From contig NW_026515539.1 in the NCBI RefSeq assembly GCF_014898815.1, positions 3,348,001 through 3,412,000 of the forward strand: a stretch of 64,000 bases of DNA, given 5' to 3'. The translations under genes were made by a program, and so were the position numbers. Below, in pieces: positions 9,839 through 21,103 of the stretch (its first letter is position 1; each line of letters opens with the position of its first letter). The stretch comes from Panonychus citri. Taxonomy: Eukaryota; Arthropoda; Arachnida; Trombidiformes; Tetranychidae. Under the pieces are notes generated by a model that worked only from the letters and a program-made list of their open reading frames with translations, ran no database searches and had not been told where the DNA came from.

Positions 9839-10865
9839 ATGGCAATGATTCAACTGAGTAGTCGATTCAGAGGTTGTTTACTTGGTGTTCATATCGGTGA
9901 TACATTTGGAGCTCCATTTGAAAATGATGAAAGTGTTTCCAAGCGAGTGTTACAAAATTATCTCAACAATTTAATTGCTGTTAAAAATGCTAATCAAGTG
10001 TTTCCTTATACTGATGACACCTTGATGTCTCGAGCTGTGGCTCAATCATTGATTGCTAACAAAGGATTTCATGCGGCCGATCTGGCGAAACGATTTGCTC
10101 AAGATTACTTTGAAAATCCTAAAAGAGGTTATGGTCAAAATGTGACCGAAGTGTTTACCTACCTTCACATTGAGGAGTACGAAGATCCTTTTGGACCTGC
10201 AAGGCGTCAATTCGGTGGGACAGGTTCTTATGGTAATGGTGCAGCTATGAGGATCTCCCTGTCGCTTTGTTTGGACTCAATTTTACTGACGATAAACTCA
10301 ACGAGATGGTCGATAATTGTTCAAAAATAACTCATACGAATGTGAAAGGAATCAACGGTGCGAAGCTTCAATGTCATGGAATTCGTGAAGCTCTTAGAGC
10401 CAAAGAACCGTTTGATCCTTTATCTTTTCTCAACACTTTAACTGAGAAAATGGAAAACTTGAAGCCGATTGTCAGGAGAGAGATAAAGTCTACGTTAAAT
10501 CGCTACAAGAAATGACTAAAATTTTTGAAGGAAAACACAGAAATAAAGACCCGAAGCCCGAAGAGATCGCTGATATTTTTGGTAATTGTGTTTCGGCGAT
10601 GAGATCAGTTCCATCGGCCATTTACAGTTTTCTTCGATCTCAAAAACCGATGGAACTTTTTGAAACTGATAATCCTTTTCTTCGCACTCTCTTCTTGTCC
10701 ATTTCGCTCGGCGGTGATACTGATACAATCGCTTCCATGGCCTGTGCGATGTCCGGTGCCTTACACGGAGAATCGACAATTCCCTCAACTTTAATCAAAC
10801 AATCGGAATCTTCCGACTCAACAATCAAATTAGCTGATAAATTGCATCAATTAGTTGACGGTTAG
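9839..10865 (+). CDS. ADPRS: ADP-ribosylhydrolase ARH3, two small frameshifts
   Basis: ARH3 (ADPRHL2) removes ADP-ribose from serine and degrades poly(ADP-ribose) after DNA damage. The sequence follows human ARH3 end to end: RFRGCLLGVHIGDTFGAPFE at the start, the Mg2+ motif YTDDT, RGYGQNVTEVF, FGGTGSYGNGAAMRI, and the second metal site SLGGDTDTIASMA near the end. Three frames must be joined: 9839 to about 10255, about 10256 to about 10480, and about 10480 to 10865. The first break lies at a CCC run (one C short, giving SPVALFGLNFTDDKL when restored). The second lies in a GAGAGAG run before DKVYVKSLQEMTKIFEG. All metal-binding Asp residues are present. The start is the first Met before the conserved domain. 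It is either an intact gene with two consensus errors or a recent pseudogene; the conservation favours the former. Confidence 0.85.
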
Positions 10866-11893
10866 TTAGCTTAAACATTTGATTTTAATAGTGATCAAAG
10901 TATCAAATTGAAAGGAAATTATTTCATTTGCATCAAATGTTGATTAGTTTTAATTAATGTCTTTTTATATTAAAACAAAATTTACTAATTGTTATAATGT
11001 GTTTATTGGTGATCCTAGAAATGATTGAATTGATTAGTCAGATCAACTGAGAAAGTGAAACTGAATCAAAAATAAACTCATTCCCCATTAGGTCAAGATC
11101 AAATTTTTCTTAAATGGCTTCAGGCTATTTTCTTGTAACCATTAAGATTACAGTTAAATTGTTGCTTTGATTAAACTTTATCCTGATTGTTACTTATTCA
11201 TTTATTCAATATATTTATTGAACTTTAAATTCAATTAGTTTTCAATGAACGAAACAAAATAATTGAAATAGTATTTTTGGTTTTCCGTTATTCATGGTTA
11301 CCTTACTTTGGTTTTTACCCGTTAATCAAATTCAGTTCAATTAACAAATTGTTTAATTCAGTTCAGGTTGAATTGTGATTAATCAAATGGATATAAAAGT
11401 CTCACCATTGAATAAACTTCACAGGTTAAGTGAAGGAAACAAGTAAAATTTGAGAAAATTGAATTTGGTGATTACTTGGTGAAAATTTCTAATCAAATTA
11501 ACTCAACAATAAATAAAGAAAAAAACAATTAAGAAACTAAATCAACATGAGAAACAAATATTGACTGAATTTATAATAGTTCTTATTCTTGGCGCCAGAG
11601 ATCGTGATCGAATTTTGATCGATTTTGATTGGAGAGAATCCAAGTTGTAAGGTGGTCGAAATTTACATTCCCTGCGCAGAAAAAGAAAACGAATGTAATT
11701 TGGTTTGTACGCAAGGGAAAAGAAAAAAGATTTTTTCCCCTCAAAATCTTCAGAGCTTTGGTTACAATTTAAAAACATTTCGGTTTTGCTTTTGCTTGTT
11801 TAGTGTTAATATTTTGTTAAGTTTTAATTAGCTCTTTTAATTAATTTATTCTTTTTTTCTCGTGATTCAATATTAATTGTGTTTAGAGTGAAA
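10866..11893. other. Intergenic stretch
   Basis: AT-rich spacer between ARH3 and the hydrolase gene. Small open frames at 11542-11831 overlap on both strands, lack domains and are not supported. It likely holds the 3' end of ARH3 and the promoter of the hydrolase. Confidence 0.45.
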
Positions 11894-14800
11894 ATGTCTA
11901 AAGTCGATTGTGATTCTTCTGACTGTGAATCTAGTGATAAACCTTTGAAAATCCAAGTGGAAACATGTTCATCTCTGTATGAGAAATGGAAAGAAGAGAA
12001 AAGTTGGCTTTCCAATGTTCCTCGTAAAGGAATTACCACCGAGGTAACTTACATTGATACTCGACCAGATTCTGGTAATTCTTTACCGGTTGTATTATTT
12101 TTACATGGAGCTCCTGGTTCTCATCGAGATTTTGCTCTCACTCGATCGAGACTCGTCAAATATCCGATTCGAATCATCTGCCCAAACTTTCCAAGTATGT
12201 ATTGGGATTTTAATCTTTTCTCTGGATTTTTTATTATCATTTCAAGAGAAGATATTATTTGGGTTTTCTCTTTTTCTCTTTTTTTCCCATTTCAAAATCA
12301 ATAAATTCTGTTACTTTTCTCACTTGCAGCATATTCTTTGACCAAAAAAAAGAGATTTGGTCATTCTGATGAGGAAAAAGCTTCGTATATATTAGACTTT
12401 CTTCGAGCACTTAAACTAAATCGTGTTGATATGTTAATTGGCCATTCATCGTCAGTCTATCCTTCAATGATTATTCTCGACTCAGAGTATCGGTCAACAT
12501 TGAAAGCATTGGTCTTCCTCAATCCATGTGGTCATCGTCGGATCCAAGCAATGAAATATCCTGCTCTCTCTAAAACCTCTGCTTACTTTTATCAATACAA
12601 GTTTTTCCGCTTCTTTATCAAAATCTTTGGTAAACCAGTGCTCGTTGTTGCCAGTAAGTGATTCCAAATATTCTCATTTACAATCGACAGAATATTATAA
12701 TTGCAAATGAGTTAATTGTTCAATTATTCTCTCTCTCTCTCTCTCACTCTCTTCTAACTCCAGAATGTCCAGTCAAAGTGGAAAACATGGACAATTTATT
12801 TTTATCTGTAACAACCGTTTATCACAGTCACTATAAAAGAGTAAGTTGTTAATTTATCTCAAATTAAAATCTAATCCGCTGATCAGAAAGAGAGAGTGGG
12901 TTTTTCGTTTGTCCTTGAAAGTTTTTCCCTTAACTTAACCCTGATATCGTTTTTAATACTTTTCGTTTATCATTAAGATTATTTTAAAAACTGGACATGA
13001 TTAATTAGTAAATTGTATTTTATAATTGTTGAAGCAAATTCGCTTCTTCAAAAATAATCATGTATCAATAATACTATCAAATATCCTGATGAATCTTAAG
13101 GCAACTTTTACTTGACAACTAATTTTTTGTTAACTATTATCATCGATACGTTTAAATCATGACAGTTGCAGGAAATTAGATGATAAATAATCAAGTAAAT
13201 CACACAAATTGTCACTAAGTATACAAAAGATTGTTAATTGTCGATTGTACTGAGAATTACAATCAAAGTAAAAACTTTTGTTAAGACAATGATTAAGAAA
13301 AAAACAAGCGTTGACAATTTGGAATTGATTTGATTATTGTTTACTAAAAGTAATTAAATGTTTGAAGATTTGATAAAAGCAGAAAAAGACTTGGATCGTC
13401 TTTGATATATTTAATTGTCTTATTGTTTATCCTTTTATTAATTAAATTCGATCCCATCGATTGATGATTGTTTGCTTACAATTTAACACTCAATTTAGAA
13501 ACAAACTTTTCCTGTTAAATTTGATTGAGGTCAAATGAAAACTATTAATTTAATCATAAAACAATAAGTAAAAGTAATTAAGATGATGATGAGTGAATGG
13601 TAATGATTAACAACACGTGCTAATTAGACCTCAAGCCTGACCTTTCCTATTAAAATTTAGATACAATTGCTTAACTAAATTGCGATTGTTGGAATAGTTT
13701 CTTTTTACTTTGATTATTTCAAGGAAAATAATCATCTAATCATGATGATAATAATGATGATGAAATTTTAATCAGTTTCTTTTTCTAAACTAGTTTAATA
13801 ATTGTTCATTTTCCTTAAGAAAACATTAGCTCCTTCATGTTTAATTTGATTGTAATCATTTTCAGAGACACAATTAATTCCCTTCTCTCATTTACTTAAT
13901 TATTAGAAAATTAATTAATTTTACAAGTTTAACTTTCATTTACTTAACTTTAATTTACTCTAATTACTATTGCCAATAATTGTTCAAACAAGTCATTATT
14001 GATCAGTTTTAATTATTTACAATAATTATTTCGTCAATTTTTGTTCATTTCCTATCTAATCAGCATTGGAACCCATTTAATCACATTGCCAGTAATTAAA
14101 ACGACTTTTATTACTATTTTTTAAACCTCAATCAATTCCAAATATTTAATTAACTGAACTGAAAGTTACCTCATATTTAAATGATTAGACAAGCGGTGGC
14201 TAATTAAATAATATTAAGATTGTGCCTCAAGCTAATATAATTGACAATTATTATTGTAGCTAATTGACTGTAACCATTAATCTTTAACTTAAATGTAAAA
14301 TATCCTGTGAATTGAATCGTCATTTAAATTGTTCCGATTCTTCTGATTGTTCAGGTAAATTCCCGTAAATTATCACGAGCATTTTGACAATTATTATCAT
14401 GAGCTGATGTTTTTTTTTCAATTAACCTTTAGGATCTGATTCATTTTCATTCAAAAGTTTCAACTATTTTTCTGTCACTGTTAATATTACTGTTAATTGT
14501 TACCATTACAAAGTTACAACTTAGCCCAATGTTTGCACCATGATTATGGTCTCAATGTTAATTCTTAGTGTTGATAATTTGATAATCTCATCGAGTTTAC
14601 TTTTAAAGCCTCTAATCCACTTGGGAATTGACGTTGAAAGAGCTTGTTAATCCAGTTTTAGCTTAATATGAATCTCACGCTAACAGGTAGTACGTGACTA
14701 TGTGATGCTCACTTTGAACACGTGAAAAAATCAAAGTAATTGTAACTCTATAAGTTAATCGTCTCTCAATTTCAAATGGAAAATTAATGAATCTTCATGT

Positions 14801-15363
14801 TTTATAAACGATTATAATCAATCTCCTCTCAATATAATTTATTAACCTCTTATTTTTTGTTCCCCTTTACCTGACAGCTTTCAGAGAAACTGGAAAAACT
14901 AGGAACTGACAAAGATCTTGCAAAGATGATGATATTTGCCGAGAACGATAAACTAATCCAGAAGGAGATCTTTTATGAAATGGCTAAAATGCTGGGAATC
15001 GAATCGGACAACATTGAGGTTTACGACCATAATGGACTCCAACAAAGATCCGCAGTGGACAGTGGTTATCCTAAAGGAATCGCCCTTCAAGACGGTGGTC
15101 ATTACGCTTTTCTCAGTCATCACAAGATTGTCAATGAAGCGATTGCCGAGATGATTGAGAATATCCTGCTTGATGGAAAAAAGCAAAGTCCACCTTCATC
15201 TACTGACTCTACCAAAGATGATAATTACAACAATTTGGAAGAATCATTTGCTAACATTTTAGTTCTCCATCATTCCAATGACAACAATAATGATTCTGAA
15301 TCCAACAACTTCGATAAAGATCATGAGCAAAACTTTAATTTGGAAAATATTTTAATTTCTTGA
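11894..15363 (+). CDS. Alpha/beta hydrolase (resembles the DUF1057 group)
   Basis: Four exons, 11894-12194, 12330-12653, 12764-12840 and 14878-15363, with GT-AG borders and compatible phases, give 395 residues without a break. The alpha/beta-hydrolase fold is shown by VVLFLHGAPGSHRDF (oxyanion HG), the nucleophile elbow LIGHSSSV with Ser, the acid MMIFAENDKL, and the catalytic His in LQDGGHYAFLSHH. The elbow reads G-H-S-S-S, so the last Gly of GxSxG is replaced. The first 45 residues are acidic and the last 70 are Asn/Asp/Ser-rich; both are likely disordered. There is no signal peptide, so it is probably cytosolic. The layout recalls DUF1057 proteins of nematodes and arthropods, of unknown substrate; that label is from memory of the family. 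Intron 3 (12841-14877) is long and carries sequence repeated in inverted form at 42098-43012. Confidence 0.85.
13083..14006. repeat. Intron segment duplicated in inverted orientation at 42098-43012
   Basis: About 0.92 kb of hydrolase intron 3 is matched in reverse complement by 42098-43012. Landmarks: TTGCCAATAATTGTTCAAAC here against its reverse at about 42120, and GATGAATCTTAAGGCAACTT near 13090 against its reverse at about 43000. Small indels separate the copies. At 43012 the match jumps from this segment to the MRPS9 flank (20240), so the right copy joins two pieces that are 6 kb apart on the left. Confidence 0.8.
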
Positions 15364-15699
15364 TTCCAAATCTCATCTTAATCAAGCCTTAATTCTGACT
15401 AATTATTATTTTATTGTATTAAGTTCTTGTCAAGTTAATTGACAAATTTTAATTGTTAATTTAACAATTGTTAATTAATCAAATCTGCTGTGATTCAAAC
15501 TCATCTGTTTATTGATCATCATAAACATTGATCAACTTGGTTAATTTTAACCAAATTCAAAACCAAATAAACTGCAATACTCAAAAATGAATGAAATCAA
15601 ACACATTTAATAAGTTTACAGAAAATTTCAATAATTAAGATGAAAATGATAATATAAACCAACAGCGAACTAATTGACCACTTGTTGATTCCTTTTCAG
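15364..15699. other. Short spacer after the hydrolase gene
   Basis: AT-rich, no gene seen. The last bases before 15700 form a good splice acceptor (TTGATTCCTTTTCAG) in front of the NVL fragment. Confidence 0.4.
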
Positions 15700-16361
15700 A
15701 GCCTCGGAAAGGTTTTAATACACCACAAAAAGATATTTCGATGAAAGAAGAGAAGGAGGAATCGGAGGCTGATAAGGAAATAGAAAAGGCTTTAAAGAAA
15801 AAAGCTCGGATCAAAGAGCGATACATTTACTCTCCAACGTCTACCTTTGAAGATCTTGGTGGCCTGGATCATATTATCAGCGACATTAAGAGATATCTCG
15901 ATCCCGAACAGAAAAATCTTTTGGAACTTGGTTTCAGTGGATGTAAACGTATTTTGATCTCAGGTGTTTCTGGAGTTGGTAAAAGTAAACTAGTGGAAGG
16001 AATTGTTAACCATTGCGAGTTGCCTTCACTCAAGTGTACATTTGGTCGGTTGTTTTCTGGAAATCCATCTGAAGTTGAATCTTCTTGTAGAAATTTGTTC
16101 AATTTCGCTCGAAGTATTCATCCATGCATATTGATCATGGATCGACTTGATCGTATTGTCGGCAAACGTGTAGAATCAAGAACTGACAATGACCGTGAAA
16201 TTATGACTGACACTTTGATTGAGTCAATTGAAGAATTGAATAAGGAAAATGCTGATATCACAATCATTGGTATCACGAACTCTGTAGATAATTTAGATTA
16301 TGGATTCATGAGTGCTGCTCGATTCACCAAAAAGATTCACATCGATGTTCCTGATGAATGA
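15700..16361 (+). pseudogene. Truncated copy of the NVL D1 ATPase domain
   Basis: An open frame starting right after a CAG acceptor reads PRKGFNTPQKDISMKEEK and then follows the NVL D1 module of 3985-3340 almost residue for residue. It includes GVSGVGKS and the degenerate Walker B (IMDRLD here, VMDRLD there), and stops at IHIDVPDE. D2 and the end of D1 are absent. Differences such as LDHIISDIKRYL versus LDHISDLKRYL show that it is a diverged copy rather than an assembly echo. It lies inverted relative to the parent and beside an MRPS9 pseudogene. It could be expressed as a small protein with about 215 codons, but a partial AAA module is unlikely to work as an ATPase. Confidence 0.8.
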
Positions 16362-16473
16362 AGATGATGATCTTTAAATAAATAAACTGAATCAACAAAT
16401 CGAATTTAAATCACAATTTGGTGTCTGATTTCGAACGTACAAAATTCATTTACTGTGACAGAGGAAATTATAG

Positions 16474-19400
16474 CATCTAACGAGGTCGGAATCTGAAAGC
16501 TGCTCTAGCGCCCATTTTCCCAATCTTTTTCCTTTCAGCGACTCGACGATCTTTTGTTAACAGTCCAGCTAATCTCATTTTCTCAATCATTGATTCATCA
16601 ACGAAACTGACCAATGCCAAAGAGATTCCATGTCTAATTGCTCCCTTGAGATGCTTCACCCTCCACTCACTTTTGCTTCGATATCAACCTTATTTATCAT
16701 ATCGGTGAATAGAAGTGGAAATAAAATTTGATGTCGCTCTTTGAATTGAGGAAAATAAAGGATATCGTAACCATTTATCTCGATTGTTCCATTCCCATTG
16801 CCCCAAAAGGTCACTTGAGCTTTACAATGTTTTCTAAGACCTGTGATAACGATAGATAACGAGAGAAACAGAGATTTAGATTTTGATCATAAATTTTGGA
16901 TAAAATTTCATCTTTTCTTTTCATTGACTCTTTACCTTCGGCTTGGACATAAGGTCGACCTTCTTCATTGAAAGTGATTGGAACTACACTCAAAGTGGCC
17001 ATTTTTTGTTCTAATTTGACACGAAATTTCATTAAAAATTCTTTGCAATCTTTAGAATAAGGATGAGCTGTTAATCGTTCTAATCCAGAGGTTAATATAT
17101 TCCAAAGATCAGCTGTGACTTTTTCATTATAATTATAAGAATATTCTTTCATGGTGAGCCAACGAGAACCAGTGAGATCTACTTTGGCCGAAGGTGGAGG
17201 ATTCAAGACACCGTTACGGATCATTTGGTCTTTCAATTCATCGCATTTTCGATATTCATCATAAAGATGGTGCATGTGTTCATAGAAAATGGGTTTGTTG
17301 GTGTAAGCTAAGAAATGAAAAGGTCTTCCTGTGTTGTCGAAATCTGCACTTCCGTTTTGGATAAATTTCCTCTGGTGTAAGAAGAGCAGGACGATTAGGA
17401 AGAGAAAACAAACCACTTGGAAGAAGATATTCAATTGCTTCCTAATAACAGAAAAAAGAATAACAAAAATTATGAGACAATAGAAAACAAAGAAAGAAAC
17501 AATTAGATGAATGAAATTTACTCACTTTGATGTTTTTCTCGGTCATGTTGTGATAATCAAAACCCATTAAATTGGCAAGATGTCGTTTCCCCAACTCATA
17601 TTCATCTCGCTGTTTATTAATCAATTCAGCATTTTGTCGAGCTTTTTCCAAGTAAAGTTTCATGGATAAACTAATTTTTTCCAATTTTCCAAGACCCAAA
17701 TCAGATAATTTCTGTGAAGGTTTTCTCAGTAAATCTTTAGGTAGTTTTCCTTTTGAAGAAGATTCAATTTTCATAGATTGTGATGAAGATGCTGATGAAG
17801 GTGAAGGTGTAGAAGAAGATGAAGAGGAACTAGAAAAGATCCGTTTATGCACGGAAATACACGAAAGCAGACTCTTTCTAGAATACATATCGAAACCTGA
17901 ACAATTAAATTAAATCAAAAAAATTGAGAAAAAAAAATCAATCACATTGTTTACAATAGAAAAATGTTCCGATGGTCAACAGGTGGCAGCAGTTTCTATT
18001 CGCTCAATAGAAACCGCTTTTTTCAATTCTAAACAATTAAGTAGAAATTATTAATTGTTCAAAATTTAATCAAATTAATCACATACACATTATACAAAAA
18101 CAATTAATTAAGATGAGGCACGAGACAAAATTAGCCCATTCAAGTGAATCTTAAAGACAGAAAGCAAATAAACGATTCGAGTGATTTTTCATCTAAATTG
18201 TAACTTAATTAATGCAAATTGATTTTGATCAAACTAATTTTCAAATAAATGAGAGAAAATTGATTGATACTAATTTTGATTAAGAAATCAATAGTGTTTT
18301 AAAATCCTTTTGATTAAATCATTTATGATTATATTGCATTTCTAATCCTAAATTAATTTTCTAGTTTTTAACTTTAATTGTAATTGGTAAACTTTTTTTC
18401 CTTTACCTTATCAAAATTGTAATGATAAATTGTCATCAATTGATTCCTAATGATCCAGTTTAACTGTAAGGTTTCAATTAACAATCACGCGATGATTAAC
18501 TCAATCACGAATGATATTAATATCTTGCTAAATTTATTAATAGTAATTCAAGTTGATTAAGTTGATATTAGCTTCCTGTAAGATGTTCAGGTAAAATCTA
18601 ATAGATTGTTGTTAACGATTAACATTTGATGGTTAAGGTGAATTAAATCTGATTGTTATACTTTAATCATCCTGAGAATTGAATTTTCCAATTTCTAACC
18701 TAACAATTATATTTACCCAACCCAACAATCAAATTGAAAATTGTACTTGGAAATATAAAAGGTAAACGACTCAATTATATTGGCCAAATATTTGACAACA
18801 ATCAAACAGCAATCAAGATGATTTTGATGATCAATTGATGATAACCTTTGATGATAATCTAATTGTAATTGAAAAACTATATCAACTCAATTAATAAAAT
18901 GTCGATGATGAAAAAAAAGAGTAAAAATAATAAGATATTATTAGTTGATATCGAGATGAATCAAAACTTTGATCGTAATCATGATCAATACAATGTTTAC
19001 AATTGAGATAAATTTAACTTCATCTCTCCATAGGGAACGATAATTAAGTTAACAATTTACCTTGGATTTCAAATTAATCAGCAGCTCAAACAAACCCTTT
19101 TCTCAATTGATTGGAATTGGTGAATTGATAATTTAGTAATTCTTTCATTCTTTTACATATAAGATCAGACATTTAATTTCGAATTAATCATGAGTTAATT
19201 ATACAATTTCTCTGACAAAATTAACTTATGTTGACACAATTTACCGTTGAAAACAATTACGTAATTACTTAGTTAATTGAGTTAGTAATTGAGAGTAAAT
19301 TATTTCTTTCGCTTCAGAGATGAATCAAAATATGAATAAATATTAATATGAAAAATTAACAGGGAATTTTTTTCTTCTCTTCCTGTAACCTGTGAATTCT

Positions 19401-20240
19401 GAAAGGTTTTTCAGTTCTAATGAACGATTTTCATCTGGGAGTTAACCTGAAGCCTTCTGGGGATGGAGTAAGATGAAGGATGATGATGATGATGATGAGT
19501 AAAGATGAATGAGCTGAGTTGAATCAGAACTTTTTTTTCATGAGAAAATAGTAGCTCTCTGATTCTATCCCTATTCTAGTTTATCTTCATCATGTTTACT
19601 GTTATTCAATGAACACAATGTTCACAATTTTCACCATCCTTTTCATGTAAGAGGAAGACAAACAAGTGAGAAAAGAGAGAGAGAGTGAGAGATATTGAGA
19701 GAGACAAAAGAAAACATTATCTTCTCTGAATCTCATCAGAATTTTCATCTTCTTTTTCTTCCATGTAAATTGTTTACTTCTAAGTGTAACTTTGATTCTA
19801 CTTTGTTGCTCAATCAATTAATATGATTAACTTGATCATCAACAGATTGGCAAAGGAAAATTTATCCATTAGTCAATGTAAATTGTTTCAATCATCATGT
19901 TTTAAATCAATCAACTGAATCAACAAATCGATTTTAAATCACAGTTAGTAAACTCACTTGTCCATATTAGTTACGATCAGAAAGAAAAGTTAATTCAATT
20001 AAAAAGTAATATTTACATTTATCATCATAATTATAATCAACTCATCTGTTTCATAAGTTTTCATCAATTTAATTATCATCAAGTGAAAAATAATAATTTC
20101 TGATTAACTAATCACCTTCTATGTGTCCAAGTGATCAGTGTCCTTAACCAGAAACAATCAGATAATCAAGAAAAGAGTCCGTATAAATTGTTGATTTGAT
20201 CTAAATCATCTGAATCAAATCTTATCGAAACATAATCATG
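16474..20240. repeat. 3.8-kb arm of an inverted duplication (partner 43030-46803)
   Basis: The MRPS9 pseudogene and about 2.3 kb upstream of it are matched in reverse complement by 43030-46803. Shared landmarks: the ATGGTGAAAATTGTGAACAT block with the GAGAGA tract (19610-19690 and 43570-43660), CATTCAAGTGAATCTTAAAG-type sequence near 18140 and 45130, and AGTGTCCTTAACCAGAAACA near 20140 and 43120. Identity is high with scattered substitutions and small indels. The two arms are about 23 kb apart. Confidence 0.85.
16477..17888 (-). pseudogene. MRPS9 (uS9m) copy A, frameshifted
   Basis: Minus-strand copy of the mitochondrial ribosomal protein S9 gene found intact at 45393-46803. Exon blocks: 17888-17526, 17441-16936 and 16840-16477. 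Compared with the intact copy, exon 2 loses one A and one G near 17351-17359 (AAAAACGGG became AAAACGG). Exon 3 loses two bases near 16660 and two near 16645, so SGVGEASQAGAIRHG is destroyed. The ends ERKKIGKMGARAAFRFRPR and the N-terminal Ser-rich targeting region remain readable. An AGTGACC-GTTTGG to -TTTTGG change alters a Val to Phe. It is either a pseudogene or a copy with several consensus errors; four losses in one gene favour real decay. Its flank to 20240 is part of a 3.8-kb inverted duplication. Confidence 0.8.
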
Positions 20241-21103
20241 AAGTTGATGGTGATGATGATGACGAGATTGATGATGGAAACCTTATTAAATTGTTGATTA
20301 AGCCACTGATAGGGTTTCCAATGTTTACAATTAACTTTGATTCCTTCATGAAATTTAAATATTCACCTGAAAGAGGAAGAAGATATTAAGAAAATTAGAG
20401 GAAAAAAAAGAAGAGACAAAAATAGAAAGAGATTATTACTCCAAGAAGAAGATGATGATGATGACAAAATGATAAACAAGATGAAGATAATGATGATGAT
20501 GGTGATGGAAGATAATTGAAGATAGATCAGCAAAAGAAAGAGATGATCGAAATAGAAAGAGAAATATGAATAATTTTGTCTTCATATTTCATTCACTCTC
20601 ATGATTATGGTGATGATGATGATGAATACCTATGAATAATATTAACTCACTTAAATTCACTCTCATCATCATCATCATTTGCCCACTTTAAATTTCACCT
20701 TAATCGACAATTGAAATCATTTAATTGTTCCCAAACTGATTAACTTACTCTTTTGTTGTCAATCTTTATCATAAAGTTAATTTTTCCTCTCAAAATCAAC
20801 TGATTGTTTCTTTGATTATCAACAAACTTCATCTCCATTGATAATCAATCAGTTTTATCAATAACAACAAATAGATTTCTTCTTGTGTTTAGATGTATTG
20901 ATAATTTTAAGAGAACGAGAGATTGGAAAGTAATAGTAATCAAGATAATTAATGTTTTGATTTAATTCGGAAAATCTTTTTGTTCATTGTTAAACTTTCA
21001 TTCAAGTTTCTCATCAAAACTTTTTGATTGATACTAACAAACGTTGATCAACTTTAACAAATAACTTTCATCATAAGTTCCAATTTGTAATTAGTTAATC
21101 ATC
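17889..21103. other. Long non-coding stretch upstream of arrestin and MRPS9-A
   Basis: AT-rich spacer with GAT microsatellites (about 19478-19500, 20448-20475, 20607-20625) and a GAGA tract near 19676. No coding exon is seen. Up to 20240 it is the flank of the inverted duplication; the rest probably contains the arrestin promoter. Confidence 0.5.
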
